64,000 nt of DNA from Scleromatobacter sp039920745 (GTDB taxonomy: Bacteria; Pseudomonadota; Gammaproteobacteria; Burkholderiales; Burkholderiaceae_C), in contig JBDSDD010000058.1 of NCBI GenBank assembly GCA_039920745.1, positions 1 to 64,000 of the forward strand, given 5' to 3'. This document shows, one piece after another, positions 35,355 to 43,937 of this stretch; position 1 is the stretch's first letter; the number at the start of each line of letters is the position of its first letter. Below the pieces are notes generated by a model. The model was not told the DNA's origin, ran no database searches, and was given only the letters and a program-made list of their open reading frames with translations. The position numbers and the translations under genes were made by a program.

Positions 35355-36248
35355 ATGGAACTGCGCCACCTGCGCTATTTCGTCGCCGTCGCGGAAGAGC
35401 TTCACTTCACGCGGGCCGCGGCGCGCCTGAATATCGCCCAGCCACCGCTGAGCCAGCAGATCCGCGCGCTGGAGCAGCAACTGGGCGTGCAGCTGTTCGA
35501 GCGCACGCGGCGCTCGGTGCGCCTGACAGACGCCGGCCACGCGCTGCTCGAGCGGGCGCGTGAACTGCTCGCGGCCACGCAGGCGTTGCCGCAGCATCTG
35601 CAGCGCATCGCGCGCGGCGAGGTCGGCCAGTTGCGCATCGGCTTCTCGTCGACGCTGCCCCTTACCAAGGTGTTGCGCGACGTCGTTGCCGAGCACCGCC
35701 GCACACACCCCGACGTCGCCTTGCATCTGCGCGAGATGCACTCGCAACTGCAGTTCGAGCACCTGCGGCGCGGTGATCTGGACGTAGGCCTCGTGCGCTA
35801 CAACGAGGGCGCGCCCGAGGGCGTGCGGCTGACGCTGCTGCGGCGCGACCCGCTGCGTCTCGTCGTGCCGGCGCCACATCGTTTCGCGCGCCGCAAGTCG
35901 GTGACGATCGTCGAGTGTCGCGACGAGGCCTTCATCGGCTTTCCGGGCGACGCCGGCACCGGCACCGGCCCGTTGCTCAAGCGCCTGTGTGCGCAGGCCG
36001 GCTTCGAGCCACGCATCGCGCAGGAGGCACGCGAGGCGACCACGCAGATCGGGCTCGTCGCCGCGGGGCTCGGCATCGCGGTGCTGCCCGCGCCGCTCGA
36101 GGCGGTGCGCATCGAAGGCGTGCACTACGTGCCGCTGGAAGGCGAGGGCGCGCTGCTGGTGATGTCGGCGGCGACACGCTCCGACGAGGCGTCGGAGCGT
36201 GTGCTGAGCTTCGTGCGCCGGGCCAGCGCGCTGGCGGGCAAGGCTTGA
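35355..36248 (+). CDS. LysR-family transcriptional regulator
   Basis: A 297-residue LTTR. The N-terminal winged helix-turn-helix is MELRHLRYFVAVAEELHFTRAAARLNIAQPPLSQQIRALEQQLGVQLFERTRRSVRLT (1-58), followed by the linker helix and a periplasmic-binding-protein-like effector domain. The divergent gap 35281-35354 is much more AT-rich than its surroundings and contains ATATATGATTCATAAA, a likely promoter/operator region. It probably controls the adjacent MFS gene; the inducer is unknown. Confidence 0.93.
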   Translation: MELRHLRYFVAVAEELHFTRAAARLNIAQPPLSQQIRALEQQLGVQLFERTRRSVRLTDAGHALLERARELLAATQALPQHLQRIARGEVGQLRIGFSSTLPLTKVLRDVVAEHRRTHPDVALHLREMHSQLQFEHLRRGDLDVGLVRYNEGAPEGVRLTLLRRDPLRLVVPAPHRFARRKSVTIVECRDEAFIGFPGDAGTGTGPLLKRLCAQAGFEPRIAQEAREATTQIGLVAAGLGIAVLPAPLEAVRIEGVHYVPLEGEGALLVMSAATRSDEASERVLSFVRRASALAGKA

Positions 36249-36323
36249 AGCGACCGTTTGGAATTCGCCCTGCAAGGGCGACATTCGCCGCCGTCGTTGC
36301 CCGCCTGGCAGCCGCCCGACCCA

Positions 36324-37850
36324 CTACGCGAGTTTGAACACCGACACGACGCGCACCAGTTCCTGGGCCTGCGTCTTGAGGCTTTCTGCGGCGGCGGCGC
36401 TCTCTTCGACGAGTGCGGCATTCTGTTGCGTGGCCTGGTCCATCTGCGCCACGGCGTCGCCGACCTGCGTGACGCCAGAGCTCTGCTCCGTGCTGGCACT
36501 GCTGATCTCGCTCATGATCTGGGTCACCTGGCGGATCGCCGTGACGATCTCGGCCATCGTCTCGCCGGCCTGGTCGACCAGCACGGTGCCTTGCCCCACC
36601 CGTTCGACACTGGTGGAAATCAAGGCCTTGATTTCCTTGGCCGCCGCGGCACTTCGCTGCGCGAGGCTGCGCACTTCGCTGGCCACCACCGCGAACCCGC
36701 GGCCCTGTTCTCCGGCGCGTGCCGCCTCGACGGCGGCGTTGAGCGCGAGGATGTTGGTCTGGAAAGCGATTCCGTCGATCACGCCGATGATGTCGGCGAT
36801 GCGCCTGGATGAGTCGTTGATGCCTTTCATCGTCTCGACCACCTGGCCGACGACGTCGCCGCCTCGCTGAGCGACCGAGCTGGCACCCAGCGCCAGCTGG
36901 TTGGCCTGGCGGGCGTTCTCGGCGTTCTGGGTGACGGTCGAGCCGAGTTGCTCCATCGAGGCGGCGGTCTCCTCCAGCGCCGCGGCCTGCTGCTCGGTGC
37001 GGGCGCTCAGGTCGTTGTTGCCGGTCGCTATCTGTGCCGAGGCGATGGCCACGCTCTCGGAATTGCGACGCACGCTGTTGACGACCTCGCCCAGGCTGCC
37101 CTGCATGCGCTGGAGCTCTCCCAGAAGCTGGGCGAATTCGTCGTTGCCCGTGATGGTCACCGCCACCGTCAGGTCGCCCTGCGCGATGGCCCGCGACATC
37201 TCCAGCGCACGATCGACCGGCCGCGTGATGCAGCGACTGAACCAGACGCCGACACCGACGCCAAATGCGCACATGACGACCATCAGGATCAGGCTGACGA
37301 CCGTCGCGCGCTTGGCGTCGGTCGATGCCTGCTCGGAAACGGCGGCGCTGTCGGCGGCAATCTTCTTTTGCGCTTCGCCAAGCAACCGGGTCGGCTCGCG
37401 GTCGACGCCGGCCACGGCCGCATCGCCCGCCGTCGGGTCGAAGGCGGCCGCCTTGAAGGCGTCGAAGCCTTTGCGGTAGCTGGCGCCCATCTTGACGTGG
37501 GCCTGCGCGAATTGGCCGACCAGTTCGCGGCTCTCGCCTGTGGGCAAGGTCTTCAGGAGTGCAGCGACGCGCTCGTCAACGGCGATTTCCTGCTTGGCAA
37601 AGGCGCTCCAATGCTTGTCGAGGTTCTGCGGGTCCTTGCCGCGCAGCAGCGTGTTCTTCCACTCTTGCACCTGCGTCTTGAAGGCATCTCGGATGTCGGC
37701 CACCGCCCGCTCGTTGGCGTGGTTGCCCTGAACCTTCGTCTGGTAGGTGTCGACGGCGCCACTCAGGCTGAAGATGCCGAAGAGCGCTGCGCCCATCAGC
37801 AGCAGCAGGACGGACGCGAAGGTCAGGGGCAGCTTGGTCTTGAGTTTCAT
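36324..37850 (-). CDS. Methyl-accepting chemotaxis protein
   Basis: A 508-residue transmembrane chemoreceptor. TM1 is at about 7-30, a four-helix-bundle-like periplasmic domain spans about 31-185, TM2 is at about 190-212 with a following HAMP segment (SRCITRPVDRALEMSRAIAQGDLTVAV), and the signalling hairpin is GIAFQTNILALNAAVEAARAGEQGRGFAVVASEVRSLAQRSA. It ends without a CheR-tethering pentapeptide (VVSVFKLA). It stands alone with no che genes nearby; the 338 bases upstream hold an AT-rich island. The ligand is unknown. Confidence 0.93.
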   Translation of the reverse strand: MKLKTKLPLTFASVLLLLMGAALFGIFSLSGAVDTYQTKVQGNHANERAVADIRDAFKTQVQEWKNTLLRGKDPQNLDKHWSAFAKQEIAVDERVAALLKTLPTGESRELVGQFAQAHVKMGASYRKGFDAFKAAAFDPTAGDAAVAGVDREPTRLLGEAQKKIAADSAAVSEQASTDAKRATVVSLILMVVMCAFGVGVGVWFSRCITRPVDRALEMSRAIAQGDLTVAVTITGNDEFAQLLGELQRMQGSLGEVVNSVRRNSESVAIASAQIATGNNDLSARTEQQAAALEETAASMEQLGSTVTQNAENARQANQLALGASSVAQRGGDVVGQVVETMKGINDSSRRIADIIGVIDGIAFQTNILALNAAVEAARAGEQGRGFAVVASEVRSLAQRSAAAAKEIKALISTSVERVGQGTVLVDQAGETMAEIVTAIRQVTQIMSEISSASTEQSSGVTQVGDAVAQMDQATQQNAALVEESAAAAESLKTQAQELVRVVSVFKLA

Positions 37851-38188
37851 GGAGTGGCTCTTCGAGATGACGAGGCAGGGGCGAGCTCGTCACTGCACCC
37901 ATCTCGAAGTGCCGCTCAAGCCTCTCACGTTGCATGTGCTGTCCATTCGACCGCGAGGTTTGTCGATGGACCGTGGCGAGACTATGGCGATTAAATGAAC
38001 AAATCGATCATTTAATAAAAAACGTATATCGCGTTCATTTCTGCAAGGACCGGTGGGGCCGTGCCAACTTGCGGGCGATGGACGCTCGGCATTGCCTGCC
38101 TCGGCAAGCAGTCGTCCCCAGGGCCTGTGCGGCCTGGGCCAGGAAGGGGCGGCGTCCATGCCATCTCGGCCGGACCCCGCTGACGAGC
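37851..38188. other. 338-base non-coding gap with an AT-rich inverted-repeat island
   Basis: Between gpmA and the chemoreceptor gene, both on the minus strand. The only striking structure is at 37991-38040. TTAAATGA and TCATTTAA form perfect 8-base arms around 9 bases. AAATGAAC (37993-38000) also pairs with GTTCATTT (38033-38040), with a run of A's between. This island stands in otherwise GC-rich sequence about 140 bases upstream of the chemoreceptor start, so it may hold that gene's promoter and an operator. No sigma28 consensus was found. The rest shows no gene. Confidence 0.45.
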
Positions 38189-38935
38189 TCAGGCCTTCTT
38201 GCCCTGGTTGGCCACCGCCGCGGCCGCCTTGGCCGCCGCTTCGGCGTCGCCCAGGTAGTAGCTCTTGATCGGCTTCAGGTCGGCGTCGAGCTCGTAGACG
38301 AGCGGGATGCCGTTGGGGATGTTGACGCCCACGATGTCGGCGTCGCCGATGTTGTCGAGGTACTTCACCAGTGCGCGGATGGAGTTGCCGTGCGCGGCGA
38401 CGACGATGCGCTGCCCGGACTTGATCGCTGGCGCCAGCACCTCGTTCCAGCACGGCAGCACGCGGGCCACCGTGTCCTTCAGGCATTCGGTGAGCGGGAT
38501 CTGGGCCGGGTCGAGCTTGGCGTAGCGCAGGTCCTGGCGTTGGCCGCGCGGGTCGTCGGCCTCGAGCGCCGGCGGCGGCGTGTCGTAGCTGCGGCGCCAG
38601 ATCAGCACCTGCTCGTCGCCGTATTCCTTGGCCATGTCGGCCTTGTTGAGGCCCTGCAAGCCGCCGTAGTGGCGCTCGTTCAGGCGCCAGTCCTGCTTGA
38701 CCGGCAACCACGTGCGCTCCAGGGTGTCCAGGCAGTGCCACAGCGTCCAGATGGCGCGCTTGAGCACCGACGTGTAGGCCACGTCGAACTCGTAGCCGGC
38801 CTCCTTGAGCAGCTCGCCGGCGCTGCGCGCCTGCGCGACGCCGGTGGCGGTCAGCTCGACGTCGGTCCAGCCGGTGAAGCGGTTCTCGAGGTTCCAGGTG
38901 GATTCGCCGTGGCGGATGAGGACGAGCTTGTACAT
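38189..38935 (-). CDS. gpmA: 2,3-bisphosphoglycerate-dependent phosphoglycerate mutase
   Basis: Interconverts 3- and 2-phosphoglycerate in glycolysis/gluconeogenesis. The 248 residues have the phosphohistidine motif LIRHGESTWN (H9), the dPGM-specific LNERHYGGLQGLNK and the second catalytic His in VVAAHGNSIRALVKYL. The C-terminal tail ends in an Ala-rich helix. It is divergent from the rhodanese gene; the 105-base gap carries a perfect TATAAT hexamer oriented toward the rhodanese gene. Confidence 0.97.
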   Translation of the reverse strand: MYKLVLIRHGESTWNLENRFTGWTDVELTATGVAQARSAGELLKEAGYEFDVAYTSVLKRAIWTLWHCLDTLERTWLPVKQDWRLNERHYGGLQGLNKADMAKEYGDEQVLIWRRSYDTPPPALEADDPRGQRQDLRYAKLDPAQIPLTECLKDTVARVLPCWNEVLAPAIKSGQRIVVAAHGNSIRALVKYLDNIGDADIVGVNIPNGIPLVYELDADLKPIKSYYLGDAEAAAKAAAAVANQGKKA

Positions 38936-38996
38936 GGGTGATGGCCTCGCGCCGTCGGGCGCATGCGTCTGTTCATGGAAAGGGGACGGCGAATTC

Positions 38997-39002
38997 TATA
39001 AT
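38997..39002 (+). promoter_or_regulatory. Likely -10 element upstream of the rhodanese-grxC-secB region
   Basis: A perfect TATAAT in GAATTCTATAATCG, 39-44 bases before the rhodanese GTG, in a divergent gap. The hexamer at the -35 distance (around CATGGA) is a poor match, so activity may depend on an activator or on the upstream AT content. It is the best sigma70-like -10 seen in the window. Confidence 0.45.
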
Positions 39003-39040
39003 CGTGCTTTCCCTCGAACCCCTCAAGCGAACGGCGCCCC

Positions 39041-39460
39041 GTGGCATTCTTTTCCGACCCCATCGTCTGGCTCCTGATCGTGGCCGTCCTCGTCTCTGGC
39101 GGACTGCTGGCGTGGCCGGCGCTCAACCGTGCCAAGCAAGGCGGCGTGTCGCCGACCGAAGTCGTGCGCCTGATGAACCGCGAGAAAGCCAGCGTGATCG
39201 ACGTCAGCGAGCCGGGCGAGTTCGCCGCCGGCCACATCGTCGGCTCGCGCAACATCCCCATTGGCCGCCTCGAGGTGGCCCCGGAGCTGCCCAAGAACAA
39301 GACGCTGCCGGTCGTGCTCGTCTGTGCCAGCGGCAAGCGCGCCGCCAAGGCCGCCAAGGCGCTGGAGGCCAAGGGCTATGCCAAGGCCGTGGCGCTGGCC
39401 GGCGGGCTCGCTGCCTGGAAGACAGCCAACCTGCCGATCGAGACGGCGCCGGCCGCCTGA
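39041..39460 (+). CDS. Membrane-anchored rhodanese-like sulfurtransferase
   Basis: A 139-residue protein with an N-terminal membrane segment at about 8-27 and a single rhodanese domain. The active-site Cys is C95 in VVLVCASGKRAAKAAKAL, and the domain begins VVRLMNREKASVIDV. This is the YibN-type protein usually found upstream of grxC and secB. The anchor places the domain at the inner membrane. The start is a GTG at 39041. Confidence 0.92.
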   Translation: MAFFSDPIVWLLIVAVLVSGGLLAWPALNRAKQGGVSPTEVVRLMNREKASVIDVSEPGEFAAGHIVGSRNIPIGRLEVAPELPKNKTLPVVLVCASGKRAAKAAKALEAKGYAKAVALAGGLAAWKTANLPIETAPAA

Positions 39461-39589
39461 CAGAGCCGTTCGGGCGTGGCGTCATGCCCGAGTCACGGCG
39501 TTGTCACCTGAGAATGCAAGGTTGAACGCACTGCGCGAAAATCGGGCCCATCAGCAGTTCAACGCCGTACCCGACGCGGCGACGCCTTC

Positions 39590-39847
39590 ATGAATCCGGT
39601 TCGCATGTTCACCACGCAGGTCTGCCCGTACTGCATCCGCGCCAAGCAGTTGCTCAAGCAGCGCGGCGTCGACGCCATCGAAGAGATCCGCGTCGACTTG
39701 GACCCGTCGCAGCGCGACGCGATGATCGCCCAGACCGGCCGCCGCACCGTGCCGCAGATCTTCATCGGCGAGACCTGGGTCGGCGGCTGCGACGATCTCA
39801 TCGCGCTCGACCAGAAAGGCGGCTTGCTCCCGCTGCTGGCCAGCTGA
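39590..39847 (+). CDS. grxC: Glutaredoxin 3
   Basis: An 85-residue glutathione-dependent dithiol reductase. The redox motif is CPYC (C12-C15) near the N-terminus, with the glutathione-binding TVPQIFIGETWVGGCDD at about 52-68. The rhodanese-grxC-secB order is standard. A Rho-independent-type hairpin follows 52 bases after its stop. Confidence 0.96.
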   Translation: MNPVRMFTTQVCPYCIRAKQLLKQRGVDAIEEIRVDLDPSQRDAMIAQTGRRTVPQIFIGETWVGGCDDLIALDQKGGLLPLLAS

Positions 39848-39899
39848 GGAACATCCCTCACCGGAGCGCCAGGTGGCCTGCGACATAATGCGCGTTGCA

Positions 39900-39936
39900 G
39901 CCCGCACCGTCCCGGATTGCGGGCTTCGTTTTTTCG
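39900..39936 (+). terminator. Rho-independent terminator-like hairpin between grxC and secB
   Basis: GCCCGCA (39900-39906) and TGCGGGC (39918-39924) form a perfect 7-bp stem with an 11-base loop, followed by TTCGTTTTTTC. It would end grxC transcripts ten bases before the secB ATG. Because CATAAT at 39884-39889 could be a secB -10, the hairpin might instead sit in the secB leader. Confidence 0.6.
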
Positions 39937-39945
39937 AGACACCCC

Positions 39946-40413
39946 ATGGCTGAACAAGACCAATCCCCCGTTTTCCAGATCCAGCGCATCTACCTGAAGG
40001 ATCTGTCGCTCGAGCAACCGAACTCGCCGCAAGTGCTGCTGGAGCAGACGCAGCCGCAAGTCGACATCCAGCTGGGCATGGCGGCCGAAGCGGTCGGCCC
40101 GGGCCTGTTCGAGGTGAGCGTCACCGGCACCGTCACCACCAAGGTCGGCGAAAGGGTGCTGTTCCTGGTCGAGGCCAAGCAAGCCGGCATCTTCGAGATC
40201 CGCAACATCCCGGCCGACCAGCAACAAGGCATCCTGGGCGTCGTCTGCCCGCAGATGCTCTACCCTTACCTGCGCGCCATCGTGTCGGACGTGTGCACGC
40301 GCGCCGGCTTCCCGCCGATCCTGCTGGCCGAAGTCAACTTCCAGGCCATGTTCGAAGCGCAACAACAGGCCCAGCTGGCGCAAGCCGCCTCGGCCAACGG
40401 CGCGCCCAACTAA
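39946..40413 (+). CDS. secB: Protein-export chaperone SecB
   Basis: Cytoplasmic tetrameric chaperone that holds unfolded precursors for SecA. The 155 residues start MAEQDQSPVFQIQRIYLKDLSLEQPNSP and include the SecA-binding/peptide-groove stretch PQMLYPYLRAIVSDVCTRAGFPPILLAEVNF. The C-terminal Ala/Gln/Asn tail is short. The start at 39946 is canonical; an upstream in-frame codon lies in the terminator hairpin region. Confidence 0.97.
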   Translation: MAEQDQSPVFQIQRIYLKDLSLEQPNSPQVLLEQTQPQVDIQLGMAAEAVGPGLFEVSVTGTVTTKVGERVLFLVEAKQAGIFEIRNIPADQQQGILGVVCPQMLYPYLRAIVSDVCTRAGFPPILLAEVNFQAMFEAQQQAQLAQAASANGAPN

Positions 40414-40523
40414 GGGCACCGGGGTCTGGTCTTGCGTATTGCACGCCGATCGCGTTTCCCTGGCCGGAAGCGCTTGTCGTGCAAAGCGCGAGACCTGACA
40501 CCGTCACCTCAGATAGAACCGCG

Positions 40524-41507
40524 ATGCGCATCTCCGTCATAGGCGCCGGTGCTTGGGGCACCGCTCTCGCGATCGCCGCGGCGCGGCGCCATCGGGTGCT
40601 GCTGTGGGCGCGCGACGCCGTGCAAGCCGCGCAGATGGCCGCCGATCGGCGCAACGATCGGTATCTGCCGCACGCCATGTGGCCAGATCAGCTGGCCGTC
40701 ACGTCCGACCACTCGGCCGCCCTCGGGCACGCCGCGGGCGGGTTGTTGATCGTCGCCACGCCGATGGCCTCGCTGCGCGAGCGGCTTGCAGCGCTGCCGG
40801 ATGACTCGTGCGTTTTCTGGCTGTGCAAGGGCGTCGAGTCTGCCACCGGCGCGCTGGGTCACCAGATCGCGGCGAGCGTGCTGCCGCGGGCGTCTGTGGG
40901 CGTGCTGTCTGGCCCCAGCTTCGCGCAGGAAGTGGCCGGCGGCAGCCCGACCGCGCTGGTCGCCGCGAGCGCCGATGCGGCCTTGTGCGAACTCGCGGTC
41001 ACTGCACTGCACAGCGAATCGATTCGCATCTACCGCTCGACCGACGTCGTCGGCGTGGAGGTGGGCGGCGCAGTCAAGAACGTGCTGGCCATCGCCACCG
41101 GCATTGCCGACGGCCTGAACCTGGGCCTCAACGCCCGCGCCGCACTGATCACGCGCGGGCTGGCCGAGATGACGCGCCTGGGCGTCGCGCTCGGCGCGCA
41201 CCCCGACACCTTCATGGGACTGTCCGGCCTGGGTGACCTCGTGCTGACCGCCACCGGCGACCTCTCGCGCAACCGCAAGGTCGGCCTGATGCTGGCGCAG
41301 GGGTTGTCGCTCAGCGGCATCCTCGAGCGCCTGGGCCACGTGGCCGAGGGCGTCTATTGCGCCGAGACCGTCACGCGGCTCGCGCACGACAACGGCGTCG
41401 CCATGCCCATCGCCGACATGGTGTCGGCCGTCATCCACCGTCGCATCGCGGCGCGCGACGCCGTCGCTTCGCTCATGCGGCGCGACTCACGTGACGAAGG
41501 TTTTTGA
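40524..41507 (+). CDS. gpsA: Glycerol-3-phosphate dehydrogenase [NAD(P)+]
   Basis: Supplies sn-glycerol-3-phosphate for phospholipids. The 327 residues include the dinucleotide loop GAGAWGTA (7-14), VGVLSGPSFAQEVAGG, the catalytic Lys in VEVGGAVKNVLAIATG and GLSGLGDLVLTATG. The start at 40524 gives the canonical MRISVIGAGAWG. It follows secB by 110 bases with no recognisable terminator between. Confidence 0.97.
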   Translation: MRISVIGAGAWGTALAIAAARRHRVLLWARDAVQAAQMAADRRNDRYLPHAMWPDQLAVTSDHSAALGHAAGGLLIVATPMASLRERLAALPDDSCVFWLCKGVESATGALGHQIAASVLPRASVGVLSGPSFAQEVAGGSPTALVAASADAALCELAVTALHSESIRIYRSTDVVGVEVGGAVKNVLAIATGIADGLNLGLNARAALITRGLAEMTRLGVALGAHPDTFMGLSGLGDLVLTATGDLSRNRKVGLMLAQGLSLSGILERLGHVAEGVYCAETVTRLAHDNGVAMPIADMVSAVIHRRIAARDAVASLMRRDSRDEGF

Positions 41508-41552
41508 GCCGCTTTGTGACCCCGCATTGGGGGGCGTCGGCGCGACGCGACG

Positions 41553-42017
41553 TCAGGCGCCACCCAGGTAGCCGTTGACGCGCCACGCCTCGAACACCGC
41601 CACCGCCACCGCATTGCTCAGGTTGAGGCTGCGTTGCCCCGGCAGCAGCGGCAGGCGAACCAGGCGCTCAGGCGGAAACGTCGCGCGCAGCGCCGGCTGC
41701 AGGCCGGCCGATTCGCTGCCGAACACGAGGCTGTCGCCCGGTCGCCAGTCGATGCTGGCCAGCGTGCCGGTGCCCTTCGTGGAGAACGCGAAGCAGCGCG
41801 CCGGGTCGACCGTGGCGGCGTAGTCCGACCACTGCGCGTGGCGCCGGACGTCTGCGAACTCGTGATAGTCCAGCCCGGCGCGGCGCAGCAGCTTGTCCTC
41901 CATCGAGAAGCCCAGCGGCTCGATCAAGTGCAACTCGCAGCCGGTGTTGGCGGCCAGGCGGATCACGTTGCCGGTGTTGGGCGGGATTTCTGGATGGACG
42001 AGGACGATTCGGAACAT
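41553..42017 (-). CDS. trmL: tRNA (cytidine(34)-2'-O)-methyltransferase
   Basis: SPOUT-class methyltransferase that modifies the wobble nucleotide of tRNA-Leu. The 154 residues start MFRIVLVHPEIPPNTGNVIRLAANTGCELHLI and contain the knotted SAM site VFGSESAGLQPAL and RLPLLPGQRSLNLSNAVAVAVFEAWR. The start at 42017 gives the canonical length. It lies 13 bases after the comF stop on the same strand and converges on gpsA. Confidence 0.95.
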   Translation of the reverse strand: MFRIVLVHPEIPPNTGNVIRLAANTGCELHLIEPLGFSMEDKLLRRAGLDYHEFADVRRHAQWSDYAATVDPARCFAFSTKGTGTLASIDWRPGDSLVFGSESAGLQPALRATFPPERLVRLPLLPGQRSLNLSNAVAVAVFEAWRVNGYLGGA

Positions 42018-42030
42018 GCAGCCGATTGTC

Positions 42031-42822
42031 TCAAGTGTCGGGCGTGCGCGCGACCACCCACACCTGCACGTCCCGCGCCCCCGCGGCGCGCAGCGTGCGC
42101 GTGGCCGCGTGGGCGGTGGCACCGGTGGTGAGCACGTCGTCCACCAGCGCGATGCGCGCGCCGCGCACCCAGGCCGCGTGGCTCGGCGTGACGACGAACG
42201 CGCCCTGCAGGTTGCGCGCGCGTTCGCCGCGATGCAGGCCCAGCTGGTGGCCGGTGTCGCGCACTCGGAACAGCGCGTCGGCGCGGGCCTCGAGCGCCAG
42301 CGTGCGGGCCAGCCGGCGCGCCAGTTCCCACGACTGGTTGTAGCCGCGCTCGCGCAGCCGTTCGCGCGACAGCGGCACCGCCACCACGCGCACGTCGCTG
42401 CCTCGCAGGTCGTCGAGCCGCGCCAGCAGCGGGCGCAGCAGCACTGCGATCGTGGCCAGATGTTGGTGGAATTTGAGATCGGCGAGCTGGCGATCCCACG
42501 GGTAGCCGTAGTCCACGCCGCTCACCACGCGCGACCAGGGCGGGGGCGCGAGCCGGCAACGCCCGCACCGGGCCTCGGGTTCGCTGGCCAGCAGCGGCAG
42601 CCCGCAGCCGTCGCAGCGAGGGCGTTGAAACGCGAAGCGGGCCTCGCAGCAGCGGCACAGGCCGTCGCTGCACCAGCCGCGGCACACGGCGCAGCGCCCG
42701 CCGGCCTGACGGCGCCAGTGGTCGAGCAGGCTGCGGGTCGCGTTCGCGGCGCGCGTCAAGTGGCCGATGTTTCGCCGAGTGCCGCTTGCGGCCATCGCGG
42801 CGCCGTCGGGTGGCGAAGTCAT
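42031..42822 (-). CDS. comF: ComF-family phosphoribosyltransferase-like protein
   Basis: A DNA-uptake-associated protein of the ComF/GntX family. The 263 residues carry a Cys-rich N-terminal region with CAVC, CSDGLCRCC, CDGCG and CGRC pairs (zinc-finger-like, about 43-90), followed by a phosphoribosyltransferase-like domain with the PRPP-type motif IALVDDVLTTGATAHAATRTL. Function in competence is inferred from family. An alternative start at 42843 would overlap the divergent methyltransferase start. The 19-base gap to that gene leaves almost no promoter space. Confidence 0.9.
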   Translation of the reverse strand: MTSPPDGAAMAASGTRRNIGHLTRAANATRSLLDHWRRQAGGRCAVCRGWCSDGLCRCCEARFAFQRPRCDGCGLPLLASEPEARCGRCRLAPPPWSRVVSGVDYGYPWDRQLADLKFHQHLATIAVLLRPLLARLDDLRGSDVRVVAVPLSRERLRERGYNQSWELARRLARTLALEARADALFRVRDTGHQLGLHRGERARNLQGAFVVTPSHAAWVRGARIALVDDVLTTGATAHAATRTLRAAGARDVQVWVVARTPDT

Positions 42823-42841
42823 GCGCTCAATATACTGCCGC

Positions 42842-43783
42842 ATGGCCGCCGCACCCACCCCCGAATCCCGCCCGGAACGCCTCGATCCGCGCGCGCTGGA
42901 CCGCGCCTGGGCGCGCCTCGCGGCCCAGGCGGCGCAGGCGGCGCCGCCGTGGCTGCACGCGGAGGTCGCGCGCCGCATGGGCGAGCGGCTGACCATCGTC
43001 AAGCAGGTGCCGGTGCACGTGTTCGACTGGTGGAGCGAGCTCGGCGGTGGGGCCGCGCTGCTCGCGCAGGCGTACCCCAAGGCGACGGTCACGGGCGTGC
43101 TGCGGCCCGAGTCGGCGACGCCGTCCACGCTGGCCGACGTGCCTGCGCGGGCCGCGACGCCTGCCTGGCGGCGCTGGCTGGGCCTGGGCGCCGCGGGCCC
43201 CCGTGCCATCGCGCAGTCCGCGGTGCCGCCGGCCCAGGCGCAACTGGTCTGGTCGAACATGAGCCTGCACTGGGCGCAGGACGCGCCCACGCTGATGCGC
43301 GAGTGGCAGCGCGCGCTGGTCGTCGACGGTTTCCTGATGTTCACGACGCTGGGCCCCGGCACGCTGGTGACCCTGCGCGACCTCTACCGTGCCCACCAAT
43401 GGGGCACCCCGTATGCACCGTGGACGGACATGCACGACCTGGGCGACATGCTGGTCGAGGCGGGCTTCGCCGACCCGGTGATGGATCAGGAGACGCTGCG
43501 CCTGACCTGGAGCAGCCCGCAGGCCGCGCTGGCCGAATTGCGCACGCTGGGCATGAACACCGACGCCGCGCGCCACCCCGGCCTGCGCACCCCGCGCTGG
43601 CGCGACCGCCTGCTTGCCGCCCTGGGCGCGCACGTCGATGCGCAGGGTCGCGTGGTGCTCGAGTTCGAGATCGTCTATGGCCACGCGTTCAAACCGGTGC
43701 CGCGCGCCAGGCTCGCCGAACAGACCCAAGTCGGCCTCGACGACATGAAGGCGATGCTGAGCCGGGGCCGGCCGCCTCGATGA
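42842..43783 (+). CDS. BioC-like SAM-dependent methyltransferase, divergent motif I
   Basis: A 313-residue class I methyltransferase-like protein resembling BioC (malonyl-ACP O-methyltransferase of biotin synthesis). The BioC-like stretches are LDPRALDRAWARLA, LVWSNMSLHWAQDAPTLMREWQRALVVDGFLMFTTLGPGTLVTLRD, and DMHDLGDMLVEAGFADPVMDQE. The usual SAM motif I (DLGCGTG-like) is replaced by FDWWSELGGGAALLA (about 61-75), so cofactor binding may be altered. No other bio genes are near. It starts 20 bases from comF on the opposite strand. Confidence 0.72.
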   Translation: MAAAPTPESRPERLDPRALDRAWARLAAQAAQAAPPWLHAEVARRMGERLTIVKQVPVHVFDWWSELGGGAALLAQAYPKATVTGVLRPESATPSTLADVPARAATPAWRRWLGLGAAGPRAIAQSAVPPAQAQLVWSNMSLHWAQDAPTLMREWQRALVVDGFLMFTTLGPGTLVTLRDLYRAHQWGTPYAPWTDMHDLGDMLVEAGFADPVMDQETLRLTWSSPQAALAELRTLGMNTDAARHPGLRTPRWRDRLLAALGAHVDAQGRVVLEFEIVYGHAFKPVPRARLAEQTQVGLDDMKAMLSRGRPPR

Positions 43784-43937
43784 AAGGCGGCGTGGGGCAG
43801 GGCTTACGCTGAGTCCCCAGGCGCTTTTTTGGCATGAACAGGCCCTAGAATCGTCTGGGTCTTGTGTCTGAAGTGCACCTCCCCTGTGCAAACCTCGCGG
43901 TTCAGGGTCTGCGCACGACCTCTGATCAAGCCGAACC

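Noticed and set aside
36266..36282. TCGCCCT-GCA-AGGGCGA hairpin between lysR and the chemoreceptor gene as a terminator
   Set aside because: The 7-bp stem is perfect but no T-tract follows on either strand; a plain palindrome is equally likely.
43811..43860. Possible sigma70 promoter before ctaC (TTGGCA and TAGAAT)
   Set aside because: The two hexamers are only 11 bases apart, too close for a functional pair.
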